30,622 bases of DNA from an uncultured Eubacteriales bacterium (lineage in GTDB: Bacteria > Bacillota > Clostridia > Monoglobales > Monoglobaceae), in assembly GCA_905198865.1 (NCBI GenBank), contig CAJKEB010000020.1, forward strand, positions 1-30,622, written 5' to 3'. The position numbers and the translations under genes were made by a program. Under the pieces are notes generated by a model. The model was not told where the DNA came from. It searched no databases and saw only the letters and a list, made by a program, of their open reading frames with translations. Positions within the stretch are counted from its first letter, which is position 1. Each line of letters opens with the position of its first letter. This document shows positions 24,652 to 30,622 of the stretch, one piece after another.

Positions 24652-25479
24652 CTAAATATTATTTTCCCGATAATAGTAATACATATACTGCTGGGCAAAG
24701 CCGGCATAATCACCGTATTTGCTGGTTATGAACCCATCAATTTCCTTTTCGGCAACGCCGTAAACCTCGCTCAGTATCCGCTTAATCCAGACATCCTTGG
24801 GGAACAATTCCCATCTTGACAGCGAAAACAGCAGTATGCAGTCCGCAACCTTACCGCCCACGCCCTTTATCTTCATAAGCTCTTTTTTTGCATCAAGAGT
24901 AGGCATATCCGGCAAAGCGCTTAAGTCAACCTCGCCGCTTGCAACCTTTGAAGCAGCGTCCATAATATACTTATCACGATATCCGGCACGCAGGCACGCC
25001 AAATCAGAAATATCAAGCGAGCATAACTTTTCCGCTGTCGGAAATGTGTAATAGTCTGAATTGTTTATATTTTTGTCCTGAATTTCGATTTTATCACCGA
25101 ATTCACGGCACATGGTTTCAATGATTTTCTTAATCCTCGGAATATTATTATTTGCAGATATGATAAAAGATATAATCGTTTCCCAAGTATCCTGACGGAG
25201 CAAACGAATTCCGCCGCCGAAGTCTATACACTTTCGGAGCTTCGGGTCATTCTCTCCGAGCAAGGACTTTATATTCTGATAATCAATATCCGCACAGAAA
25301 TAGTTCTCCCAAAACGCATTATCCTCATCGGGGCAGAAAACTTCACTGCCTTTAACGCGGCACACTTTTCCGCCGGCAACGCCGATATATTCATCTTCTG
25401 TATCCGCAATGTTCCAGCGGAAGCATTGACCGCAGTCAAATGTATGTACGGGATTAAAGTCATGCTTTAAATATATCAT
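24652..25479 (-). CDS. ogg: OGG1-type 8-oxoguanine DNA glycosylase/AP lyase
   Basis: 276 residues from the ATG at 25479, which overlaps the gene before it by 20 bases. An in-frame TTG at 25506 is a weaker choice. The protein removes 8-oxoguanine from DNA and nicks the strand. The N-terminal FDCGQCFRW and LLRQDTWETIISFIISANNNIPRI match OGG1. The helix-hairpin-helix is MKIKGVGGKVADCILLFSL with catalytic Lys210, followed by Asp229 in FPKDVWIKRI. The 19-residue spacing equals that of human Lys249 and Asp268. Its place next to a redox regulator fits a role in oxidative DNA repair. Confidence 0.93.
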   Translation of the reverse strand: MIYLKHDFNPVHTFDCGQCFRWNIADTEDEYIGVAGGKVCRVKGSEVFCPDEDNAFWENYFCADIDYQNIKSLLGENDPKLRKCIDFGGGIRLLRQDTWETIISFIISANNNIPRIKKIIETMCREFGDKIEIQDKNINNSDYYTFPTAEKLCSLDISDLACLRAGYRDKYIMDAASKVASGEVDLSALPDMPTLDAKKELMKIKGVGGKVADCILLFSLSRWELFPKDVWIKRILSEVYGVAEKEIDGFITSKYGDYAGFAQQYMYYYYRENNI

Positions 25480-26341
25480 CGTCTTTTTCACTCTCGGTTT
25501 GTTCAAGCTGCTTCTGCTTCAGGTAAATCCTTGAAACGTGAAGCGCTTTGACATAAATATTAACGTATTTTACATTGATTGATGTATGTTCTTCAATCGA
25601 AGTTTTTATGCTGTCTGCAATCTTTCTTGCCTCTTCGGCAACATTGTACGGATAACGAAGCGACAACTCTATATCCAAAATCAATCGGTTTCCCTTTGTG
25701 GTACGGCTTTTGAATTTCAAAAGCTTATACATACTTTTAAATCTTGACGCTTCATATGCGCAAATGTCATAAATCGCCTTGGGCGAAATCTTATAGTCAC
25801 CCAGATAACTGTAGGTCGGACGCATGACCGTCTTTTCCTCTGCGATAGTGTCGTTCTTTCGGGTGAAGAACTGAACCATCGGGTCGATAAAGTAACCCGA
25901 AAACTGCTTCTTGACCTCAAACGTAGGCACGGGAATGACGTGCTTTCCGTGCTTCATACGCATTTCATTAGCGATTTTCATTTCTTCGGGTGTTGAAACG
26001 TCCTCGATTTTTATGTATTTCTCAATAGGAGCAACGCCAATCGCTTCGGCAATCTTGTCAACCATATTAACGCTCGTACCGATTATCAGCAGAGAATCGA
26101 TATTATATTCAGCGATAGCATTTTTAACCTCTTCCTGATGCTTCGGATCGCTGAATATCGCACGGCGTACCGAGGCTATCTTTGTCGGCTCACGCTTTGC
26201 GCTCTTTCCGGCAATGATTTGATTATCCGAAACAAGAAGTCCGTCATCGATTATATATTCAATATTATTTTCACGGGCAACCCACATACTGTGATGTGAT
26301 TTTCCTGTGCCCGATCTGCCCACAAGTGCATATACCTTCAT
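25460..26341 (-). CDS. P-loop protein with a C-terminal Asp23/Gls24-like domain
   Basis: 293 residues from the ATG at 26341, 5 bases after GAAGGTG; the longer frame to 26398 has no RBS. The N-terminus is MKVYALVGRSGTGKS with a Walker A motif (8-15). DDGLLVSD follows near 30, and IDSLLIIGTSVNMVDKIAEAI near 95-115 could be Walker B-like. The C-terminal third (about 195-280) has alternating strands and helices, RLILDIELSLRYPYNVAEEARKIADSI, typical of the Asp23/Gls24 alkaline-shock family. The two-domain design suggests a nucleotide-dependent regulator of the envelope or of redox state. I do not know its function. It lies between rex and the glycosylase gene, overlapping the latter by 20 bases, so the two are probably co-translated. 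Confidence 0.75.
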   Translation of the reverse strand: MKVYALVGRSGTGKSHHSMWVARENNIEYIIDDGLLVSDNQIIAGKSAKREPTKIASVRRAIFSDPKHQEEVKNAIAEYNIDSLLIIGTSVNMVDKIAEAIGVAPIEKYIKIEDVSTPEEMKIANEMRMKHGKHVIPVPTFEVKKQFSGYFIDPMVQFFTRKNDTIAEEKTVMRPTYSYLGDYKISPKAIYDICAYEASRFKSMYKLLKFKSRTTKGNRLILDIELSLRYPYNVAEEARKIADSIKTSIEEHTSINVKYVNIYVKALHVSRIYLKQKQLEQTESEKDDDIFKA

Positions 26342-26368
26342 AATAACACCTTCGTCGCAAATCCCTGC

Positions 26369-26407
26369 GCTTGCTCCTCTTCCCAAAAACGCAAGCATTT
26401 TGGGGAG
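26369..26407. other. Two competing stems between rex and the P-loop gene
   Basis: Stem 1 pairs CTTCCCAAAA (26379-26388) with TTTTGGGGAG (26398-26407), one G-T pair, 9-base loop. Stem 2 pairs GCTTGC (26369-26374) with GCAAGC (26391-26396), which is the loop of stem 1. They could form a nested switch. It starts 2 bases after the rex stop. Confidence 0.3.
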
Positions 26408-26409
26408 CC

Positions 26410-27054
26410 CTATTCACTATTCTCTTCGTTACTGCGTTGTGCAATCTTATATGACAGCCGCATCAGACTGTCGCTGAGATGCACATTCTCTACAATTATT
26501 CCCTCTGACTCCTCAAGTTCAGTGTACGAGAAGTTCATAAACGCCTTTATGCCCATATGTATCAAATCCTCAGCCACTTCCTTCATGGCTTCCTTGGGCA
26601 CAGTAAGAATTGCCATTTGCGGCTTGTTCTCATTTATAAATTCCCTGATACCGGCATAATCCATTACGGTAAAGTCCGTAATCTTTGTTCCGATTACATC
26701 AGGGTCGTTGTCAAATATGCCGATAAGCTTGAAGCCTCGGCTTTCAAACTTTGTATTCGTTGCAAAAGTCCGTCCCATATGTCCCGCGCCAATCATTATC
26801 GCAGTATAACCACGGTTCAGACCCAGTATATTCGCAATTTCAGTTCTGAGCATCTCCACATTATAACCATAACCCTGCTGTCCGAAACCGCCGAAGCAGT
26901 TTAAATCCTGCCGGATTTGGGAAGCAGTAACTCCCATTCGTTCACTCAGCTCTTTTGATGAAATACGTTCTGTACCGCTCTCATACAAATCCGTCAAGTG
27001 CCTGAAATATCTGGGAAGTCTGTTTATCACAGAACCCGATACCTTTTTCTCCAT
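26410..27054 (-). CDS. rex: Redox-sensing transcriptional repressor Rex
   Basis: 214 residues, normal length. Rex binds NAD(H) and releases DNA when NADH rises, controlling fermentation and electron-flow genes. The N-terminal winged helix (about 8-75) includes INRLPRYFRHLTDL, SKELSERMGVTASQIRQDLNCFGGFGQQGYGY. The Rossmann fold has GAGHMGRTFATN and IGIFDNDPDVIG. The RBS AGGAGA is about 8 bases before ATG. It begins 99 bases after the isocitrate dehydrogenase stop, and the P-loop, glycosylase and aldolase genes follow. A Rex-like site lies before aconitase. Confidence 0.97.
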   Translation of the reverse strand: MEKKVSGSVINRLPRYFRHLTDLYESGTERISSKELSERMGVTASQIRQDLNCFGGFGQQGYGYNVEMLRTEIANILGLNRGYTAIMIGAGHMGRTFATNTKFESRGFKLIGIFDNDPDVIGTKITDFTVMDYAGIREFINENKPQMAILTVPKEAMKEVAEDLIHMGIKAFMNFSYTELEESEGIIVENVHLSDSLMRLSYKIAQRSNEENSE

Positions 27055-27087
27055 TTCATTTCTCCTAATTCATTTCTCCTGAAGCAA

Positions 27088-27124
27088 GGGATAAGAGAAC
27101 GGGATAATTCCCACTCTCTTTCCC
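27088..27124. other. Hairpin between isocitrate dehydrogenase and rex
   Basis: GGGATAAGAGA (27088-27098) pairs with TCTCTTTCCC (27115-27124) with one bulge, and an inner GGGA / TCCC stem (27101-27104, 27109-27112) extends it. No T run follows on the minus strand. It may separate the rex transcript from the gene upstream, or stabilise the message. Confidence 0.35.
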
Positions 27125-27153
27125 TATTATGTTTATTCCTTTACTTGTTATGT

Positions 27154-28314
27154 TTATACCAGCTTGCTCATAACATAGTCGGCGAATTCAGCCGAGGTTG
27201 CGCCGGTATCTCTGCCTGTGATAACGAGCTTCTTCTCGGTGTACATACACTCGTCAAGCGCCTTTTCAAGTGCCTTTGCCTTGTCGATATATCCGATATG
27301 CTCAAGAAGCATAACAGCCGCTCTGATGATACTGCACGGGTCAGCGTACTTGTCTCTGCCCTCCTGCACCATTCTCGGCGCGCTTCCGTGAATGGCTTCA
27401 AACATAGCATAACGCTTACCGATATTCGCACTTCCTGCCGTACCTACGCCGCCCTGGAACTCGGCAGCCTCGTCCGTCAGGATATCGCCGTAGAGGTTAG
27501 GCAGCACCAATACCTGGAACTGCGTTCTTCTCTTGGGGTCAACGAGCTTTGCGGTCATGATATCGATATACCAGTCGTCAAGCTCAATTCCCGGATAATC
27601 CTTTGCAACCTCCTTACAGATGCTGAGGAAGTTACCGTCCGTAGTCTTTATTACATTTGCCTTTGTTACACATGTAACACGTGTCTTGCCGGCTTTCTTT
27701 GCATAGTCGAATGCAGCTCTTGCAATTCTCTCGGTTCCTTCCTTTGTCTGAACAACAAAGTCAATCGCCAGATCATCTGTTACATTAACGCCCTTTGAGC
27801 CTACTGCATAGCCGCCCTCAGTGTTTTCTCTGTAGAATGTCCAGTCGATGCCCTGTTCAGGAACCTTAACCGGTCTTACGTTTGCGAACAAATCAAGAGC
27901 CTTACGCATTGCAACATTTGCACTCTCGATATTCGGCCACGGGTCGCCCTGTCTCGGTGTGGTTGTAGGACCCTTCAGAATAACATGGCATTCCTTAAGC
28001 TCCTCTAAAACGTCATCCGGAAGCGCCTGACCGACCTCGGCACGGTGCTCGATTGTACAACCGGTGATTTCCTTGAACTCAACCTTTCCGGCAATTACGT
28101 CGTCTTTAAGCAAGAACTTCAGAATTCTCTCTGCCTGTTCTGTGATGGCCGGACCGATACCGTCTCCGCCGACAACGCCGATAATAATCTTATCGAGCTT
28201 GCTATAATCAATAAAGTCCTTTTCTGCCTTCATTCTTTCAACTCTTTCGAGCTGCTCAGCAAGAACCTCGCCAAATTTCTTCTGCGCTTCTGCAACTTGT
28301 GCTGTGTAATCCAT
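27154..28314 (-). CDS. icd: Isocitrate dehydrogenase, isocitrate/isopropylmalate dehydrogenase family
   Basis: 386 residues. It oxidises and decarboxylates isocitrate to 2-oxoglutarate. The family motifs are IIIGVVGGDGIGP, YRENTEGGYAVG (Tyr161), VLPNLYGDILTDEAAE, and EAIHGSAPR. The substrate signature is Ser131-x-Asn133-x-x-x-Arg137 with Arg147 (SANVAMRKALDLFANVRP), which fits isocitrate rather than isopropylmalate. E. coli's NADP-specific Lys-Tyr after GTAP is Arg-Met here, so the cofactor is uncertain. About 40 extra residues precede the Rossmann core, helical and charged. Aconitase is upstream on the same strand. The Leu-biosynthesis enzyme is a less likely alternative, as leuCD-type subunits are absent. 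Confidence 0.85.
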   Translation of the reverse strand: MDYTAQVAEAQKKFGEVLAEQLERVERMKAEKDFIDYSKLDKIIIGVVGGDGIGPAITEQAERILKFLLKDDVIAGKVEFKEITGCTIEHRAEVGQALPDDVLEELKECHVILKGPTTTPRQGDPWPNIESANVAMRKALDLFANVRPVKVPEQGIDWTFYRENTEGGYAVGSKGVNVTDDLAIDFVVQTKEGTERIARAAFDYAKKAGKTRVTCVTKANVIKTTDGNFLSICKEVAKDYPGIELDDWYIDIMTAKLVDPKRRTQFQVLVLPNLYGDILTDEAAEFQGGVGTAGSANIGKRYAMFEAIHGSAPRMVQEGRDKYADPCSIIRAAVMLLEHIGYIDKAKALEKALDECMYTEKKLVITGRDTGATSAEFADYVMSKLV

Positions 28315-28334
28315 TTTGTTTACCTCCTGTGACC

Positions 28335-28352
28335 AAACCTGCTTTCAGGTTT
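28335..28352. other. Small hairpin in the leader of the isocitrate dehydrogenase gene
   Basis: AAACCTG / CAGGTTT, 7-bp perfect stem with a 4-base loop, located about 10 bases upstream of the RBS of the dehydrogenase gene. The 202-base gap between aconitase and this gene also carries a copy of the dispersed repeat (28384-28412). Confidence 0.35.
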
Positions 28353-28383
28353 GTATTTTAAATTTAAATGTTTAGATTCAAAC

Positions 28384-28412
28384 CAACTAAAGTCAATAAT
28401 ACTCCTTAGTTG
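28384..28412. repeat. Diverged copy of the dispersed repeat
   Basis: CTAAAGTCAATAA (28387-28399) is identical to part of both 93-bp units at 20334-20346 and 20427-20439. It is followed by ACTCCTTAGTTGT, close to the ACACCTAAGTTGT of the second unit. It also forms a short stem (AACTAA / TTAGTT). Confidence 0.6.
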
Positions 28413-28516
28413 TTTGAGCATACTAAGCTTTTTGCTCAGTACACAATATATACTCCCCTGTTTATTTTTTTTGCAAACAGAACTATGCCCATCAAGCTTT
28501 ACCCGAATGGTAAAAC

Positions 28517-30448
28517 TTACGCATTATTCTTTGTATAGTTAAGCAGTCCGCCGGCAAGAAGCATTTCTCTCTGTCTTTGTGACAGGTCGATATTTGCTTC
28601 AAACTCAAAGCCCTTGGTCTTGTCAGTAATCTTAATCTTGTCAGAGCTTGCAACCTGTTCTCTTACATTCTCTATCGAAAGCTCATCTAACTGGTCAATC
28701 CTGTCATAGTCAGCCTCGTTCACAAATGTCATAGGTATAATACCTGCATTGATAAGGTTAGCCATATGAATTCTTGCAAAGGACTTTACAAGCACTGCTT
28801 TAACTCCGAGATAGAGCGGTGCGAGCGCTGCATGCTCTCTTGACGAACCCTGACCGTAGTTGCTGCCGCCGACAACGATACTCTTTCCAAGCTCAAGCGC
28901 ACGCTTCGGGAATTCTTCATCACACACTGCAAAGCAGTATTCCGAAATTTTCGGAATATTTGAACGCAGCGGCAAAATCTTTGCACCGGCAGGCATGATA
29001 TGGTCGGTTGTGATATTGTCGCCGACCTTTAAGCTGCACTTTGCGTCAATCTCGTCAGCCATTGCCTCAGATACCGGGAACGGCTTGATGTTCGGTCCTC
29101 TTAAAACTTCAACCGTATCCATCTTTTCTTCTTCTATCGGCGGTACGACCATGTTGTCATTAATCGTAAACACCTCAGGGAGCTTAAACTCAGGCATATC
29201 GCCGAGAGTTCTCGGATCTGTCATTACACCTGCAATAGCCGAAACAGCCGCAACCTCAGGTGATACGAGATAAATCTGACCGTCCTTTGTACCGCTTCTG
29301 CCCTCGAAGTTTCTGTTAAAGGTTCTGAGCGAGATACCGCCCGAATTCGGCGACTGACCCATACCTATACACGGACCGCAGGCGCTTTCGAGAATTCTTG
29401 CACCGGCGTCAATCATTTTTGACAATGCGCCGTTTTCGGCAATCATGTTAAGAACCTGCTTTGAACCCGGTGCAATAGCAAGAGAGACACCCGGATCCAC
29501 CGTCTTTCCGTCAAGTATATATGCAACCTTAAGCATATCAAGAAGTGAAGAGTTTGTGCATGAACCGATACAAACCTGGTCAATCTTCATGCCTGCAAGC
29601 TCGGAAATCTTCTTTACATTATCCGGCGAATGCGGACAAGCAGCCATCGGCTCAAGCTCGCTTAAGTTAATCTCGACAATTTCATCATACTCAGCGTCCG
29701 CATCAGCTGACAAAGGCGTGTAAACGTCCTCTCTGCCCTGTGCCTTGAGGAATTCACGCGTTATTTCATCCGACGGGAATATAGAAGTTGTTGCGCCAAG
29801 CTCAGCGCCCATGTTTGTAATCGTTGCTCTCTCGGGAACCGACAGAGTCTTTACACCCTCTCCGCAATACTCGATTACCTTGCCGACACCGCCTTTAACC
29901 GACAGACGTCTCAGGACTTCAAGTATAACGTCCTTTGCTGCAACCCACGGACTGAGCTTTCCGGTGAGTTCAACCTTGACAATTTTCGGGTATGTGATGT
30001 AGTACGTGCCGCCGCCCATAGCAACAGCAACGTCCATACCGCCGGCTCCGATTGCAATCATACCGATTCCGCCGCCGGTAGGAGTATGGCTGTCCGAACC
30101 GATAAGCGTCTTGCCCGGAATGCCGAAACGCTCAAGATGAACCTGATGGCAGATACCGTTACCGGGACGTGAGAAGTAAATACCGTGCTTCTTGCATACA
30201 CTGCCGATAAAACGGTGGTCGTCTGCATTTTCAAAGCCGCTCTGAAGCGTGTTATGGTCTATATATGCAACAGATTTCTCGGTTTTAACTCTCGGAACAC
30301 CCATAGCCTCAAATTCGAGATATGCCATTGTTCCTGTAGCGTCCTGAGTTAAAGTTTGGTCGATTTTAATACCGATTTCCTGTCCCTTGACAGGCTCGCC
30401 CTCAACCATGTGTGCCCTCAAAATCTTTTCCGTAAGTGTCAAACCCAC
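28517..30448 (-). CDS. acn: Aconitate hydratase
   Basis: 643 residues. It interconverts citrate and isocitrate with a [4Fe-4S] cluster held by Cys297 (GSCTNSS) and Cys357/Cys360 (ESACGPCIGMG). Other motifs are GIKIDQTLTQDATGTMAYLE, GSDSHTPTGGGIGM and the swivel-domain GGSNYGQGSSREHAA. The start is GTG at 30448, giving MGLTLTEKI, the usual family beginning, 9 bases after AGGAG; an ATG at 30454 is only 3 bases from that RBS. It is the shorter clostridial form rather than AcnA or AcnB. It is first of a unit with isocitrate dehydrogenase and lies behind a promoter with a Rex-like operator. Citrate synthase is not in the window. Confidence 0.96.
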   Translation of the reverse strand: MGLTLTEKILRAHMVEGEPVKGQEIGIKIDQTLTQDATGTMAYLEFEAMGVPRVKTEKSVAYIDHNTLQSGFENADDHRFIGSVCKKHGIYFSRPGNGICHQVHLERFGIPGKTLIGSDSHTPTGGGIGMIAIGAGGMDVAVAMGGGTYYITYPKIVKVELTGKLSPWVAAKDVILEVLRRLSVKGGVGKVIEYCGEGVKTLSVPERATITNMGAELGATTSIFPSDEITREFLKAQGREDVYTPLSADADAEYDEIVEINLSELEPMAACPHSPDNVKKISELAGMKIDQVCIGSCTNSSLLDMLKVAYILDGKTVDPGVSLAIAPGSKQVLNMIAENGALSKMIDAGARILESACGPCIGMGQSPNSGGISLRTFNRNFEGRSGTKDGQIYLVSPEVAAVSAIAGVMTDPRTLGDMPEFKLPEVFTINDNMVVPPIEEEKMDTVEVLRGPNIKPFPVSEAMADEIDAKCSLKVGDNITTDHIMPAGAKILPLRSNIPKISEYCFAVCDEEFPKRALELGKSIVVGGSNYGQGSSREHAALAPLYLGVKAVLVKSFARIHMANLINAGIIPMTFVNEADYDRIDQLDELSIENVREQVASSDKIKITDKTKGFEFEANIDLSQRQREMLLAGGLLNYTKNNA

Positions 30449-30485
30449 TTTCATCAACTCCTGTTCTATTATAAGTCACACAAAT

Positions 30486-30514
30486 ATTTTATATTAATAC
30501 GGTCCAAATGTCAA
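30486..30514 (-). promoter_or_regulatory. Promoter of the aconitase-isocitrate dehydrogenase unit
   Basis: On the minus strand a perfect TTGACA (30509-30514), a 17-base spacer and TAAAAT (30486-30491). The predicted start point is near 30479. Confidence 0.8.
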
Positions 30515-30519
30515 GTATG

Positions 30520-30537
30520 ACGTTAATCTTTTAACAA
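30520..30537. promoter_or_regulatory. Rex-like operator upstream of aconitase
   Basis: The plus strand reads ACGTTAATCTTTTAACAA, matching 12 of the 14 fixed positions of the clostridial Rex consensus TTGTTAANNNNTTAACAA (from memory). The two mismatches are at one end. It lies 5 bases upstream of the -35, where a repressor could act. Rex is encoded about 3.5 kb downstream on the same strand. Confidence 0.5.
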
Positions 30538-30568
30538 ATTAATTATAATTTAGGCAAGTAACATAGAT

Positions 30569-30586
30569 AAATTATAGTTTGACGAG
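30569..30586. repeat. 18-bp element, inverted copy of 55-72
   Basis: AAATTATAGTTTGACGAG is the exact reverse complement of 55-72. After it, at 30610-30622, is ACAACTTAGGTGT, the inverted match of the end of the second 93-bp unit, so the two repeat types may belong together. The window ends inside this stretch. Confidence 0.5.
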
Positions 30587-30622
30587 TAGTTCGCCTGCGG
30601 TTATTCAGCACAACTTAGGTGT

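Noticed and set aside
26998..27798. A 266-codon plus-strand open frame over rex and isocitrate dehydrogenase
   Set aside because: It is antisense to two well-supported genes and has no family motif, and its Cys/Leu/Ser-rich composition is that of a shadow frame.
27154..30448. Leucine biosynthesis genes leuC and leuB
   Set aside because: The hydratase is a single 643-residue aconitase including the swivel domain, and the dehydrogenase has the Ser-x-Asn-x-x-x-Arg isocitrate signature.

Overview
The window looks like chromosome of an anaerobic Gram-positive member of the Clostridia. The evidence is a FtsK/SpoIIIE translocase, a SpoIID-type protein, a Rex redox repressor, two S-layer-homology (SLH) surface proteins, consensus AGGAGG ribosome binding sites and sigma-A-like promoters. 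I cannot name the species. The DNA is densely coding, about 25 intact genes in 30.6 kb, nearly all on the minus strand. The exception is one plus-strand operon for lysine/diaminopimelate synthesis. I see no rRNA, tRNA, CRISPR array, transposase or phage gene.

Layout, left to right. (1) 130-7350, minus: a secreted phosphodiester-glycosidase-like protein with SLH anchors, then uppP, tgt, queA and a SpoIID/LytB-domain protein. The last four form a tight run read spoIID-queA-tgt-uppP. (2) 7503-10912, plus: a textbook promoter, asd, dapA, dapB, a stand-alone double-ACT protein resembling the regulatory half of aspartate kinase, and a terminator that also serves the converging purine genes. (3) 10931-15257, minus: purE-purM-purN-IMP cyclohydrolase (archaeal PurO type)-AICAR formyltransferase. 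The last two steps of IMP synthesis, usually one fused PurH, are carried by two separate proteins. (4) 15274-20251, minus: FtsK/SpoIIIE, LuxS and a SAH/MTA-deaminase-like amidohydrolase. (5) 20164-20674: the largest gene-free stretch, holding the ftsK promoter, two 93-bp direct repeats and a GC-rich repeat. (6) 20675-23642, minus: a CNNM/CorC-like CBS protein whose membrane domain lacks conserved metal-site residues, then an SLH protein with a transglutaminase-like domain. (7) 23689-27054, minus: rex, a P-loop protein with an Asp23-like tail, an OGG1-type DNA glycosylase and class II aldolase, ending in a 26-bp perfect palindrome. (8) 27154-30537, minus: aconitase and isocitrate dehydrogenase, converting citrate to 2-oxoglutarate, behind a promoter with a Rex-like operator just upstream.

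Most genes are housekeeping. The points most worth a second look are the possible Rex control of the aconitase-isocitrate dehydrogenase pair, the P-loop/Asp23-like protein between rex and the glycosylase, the free ACT protein in the dap operon, the luxS/SAH-deaminase pairing, the degenerate CNNM domain, and a small family of dispersed intergenic repeats. I did not find a clear multi-gene defence or mobile system. All assignments come from reading motifs; no database search was run.
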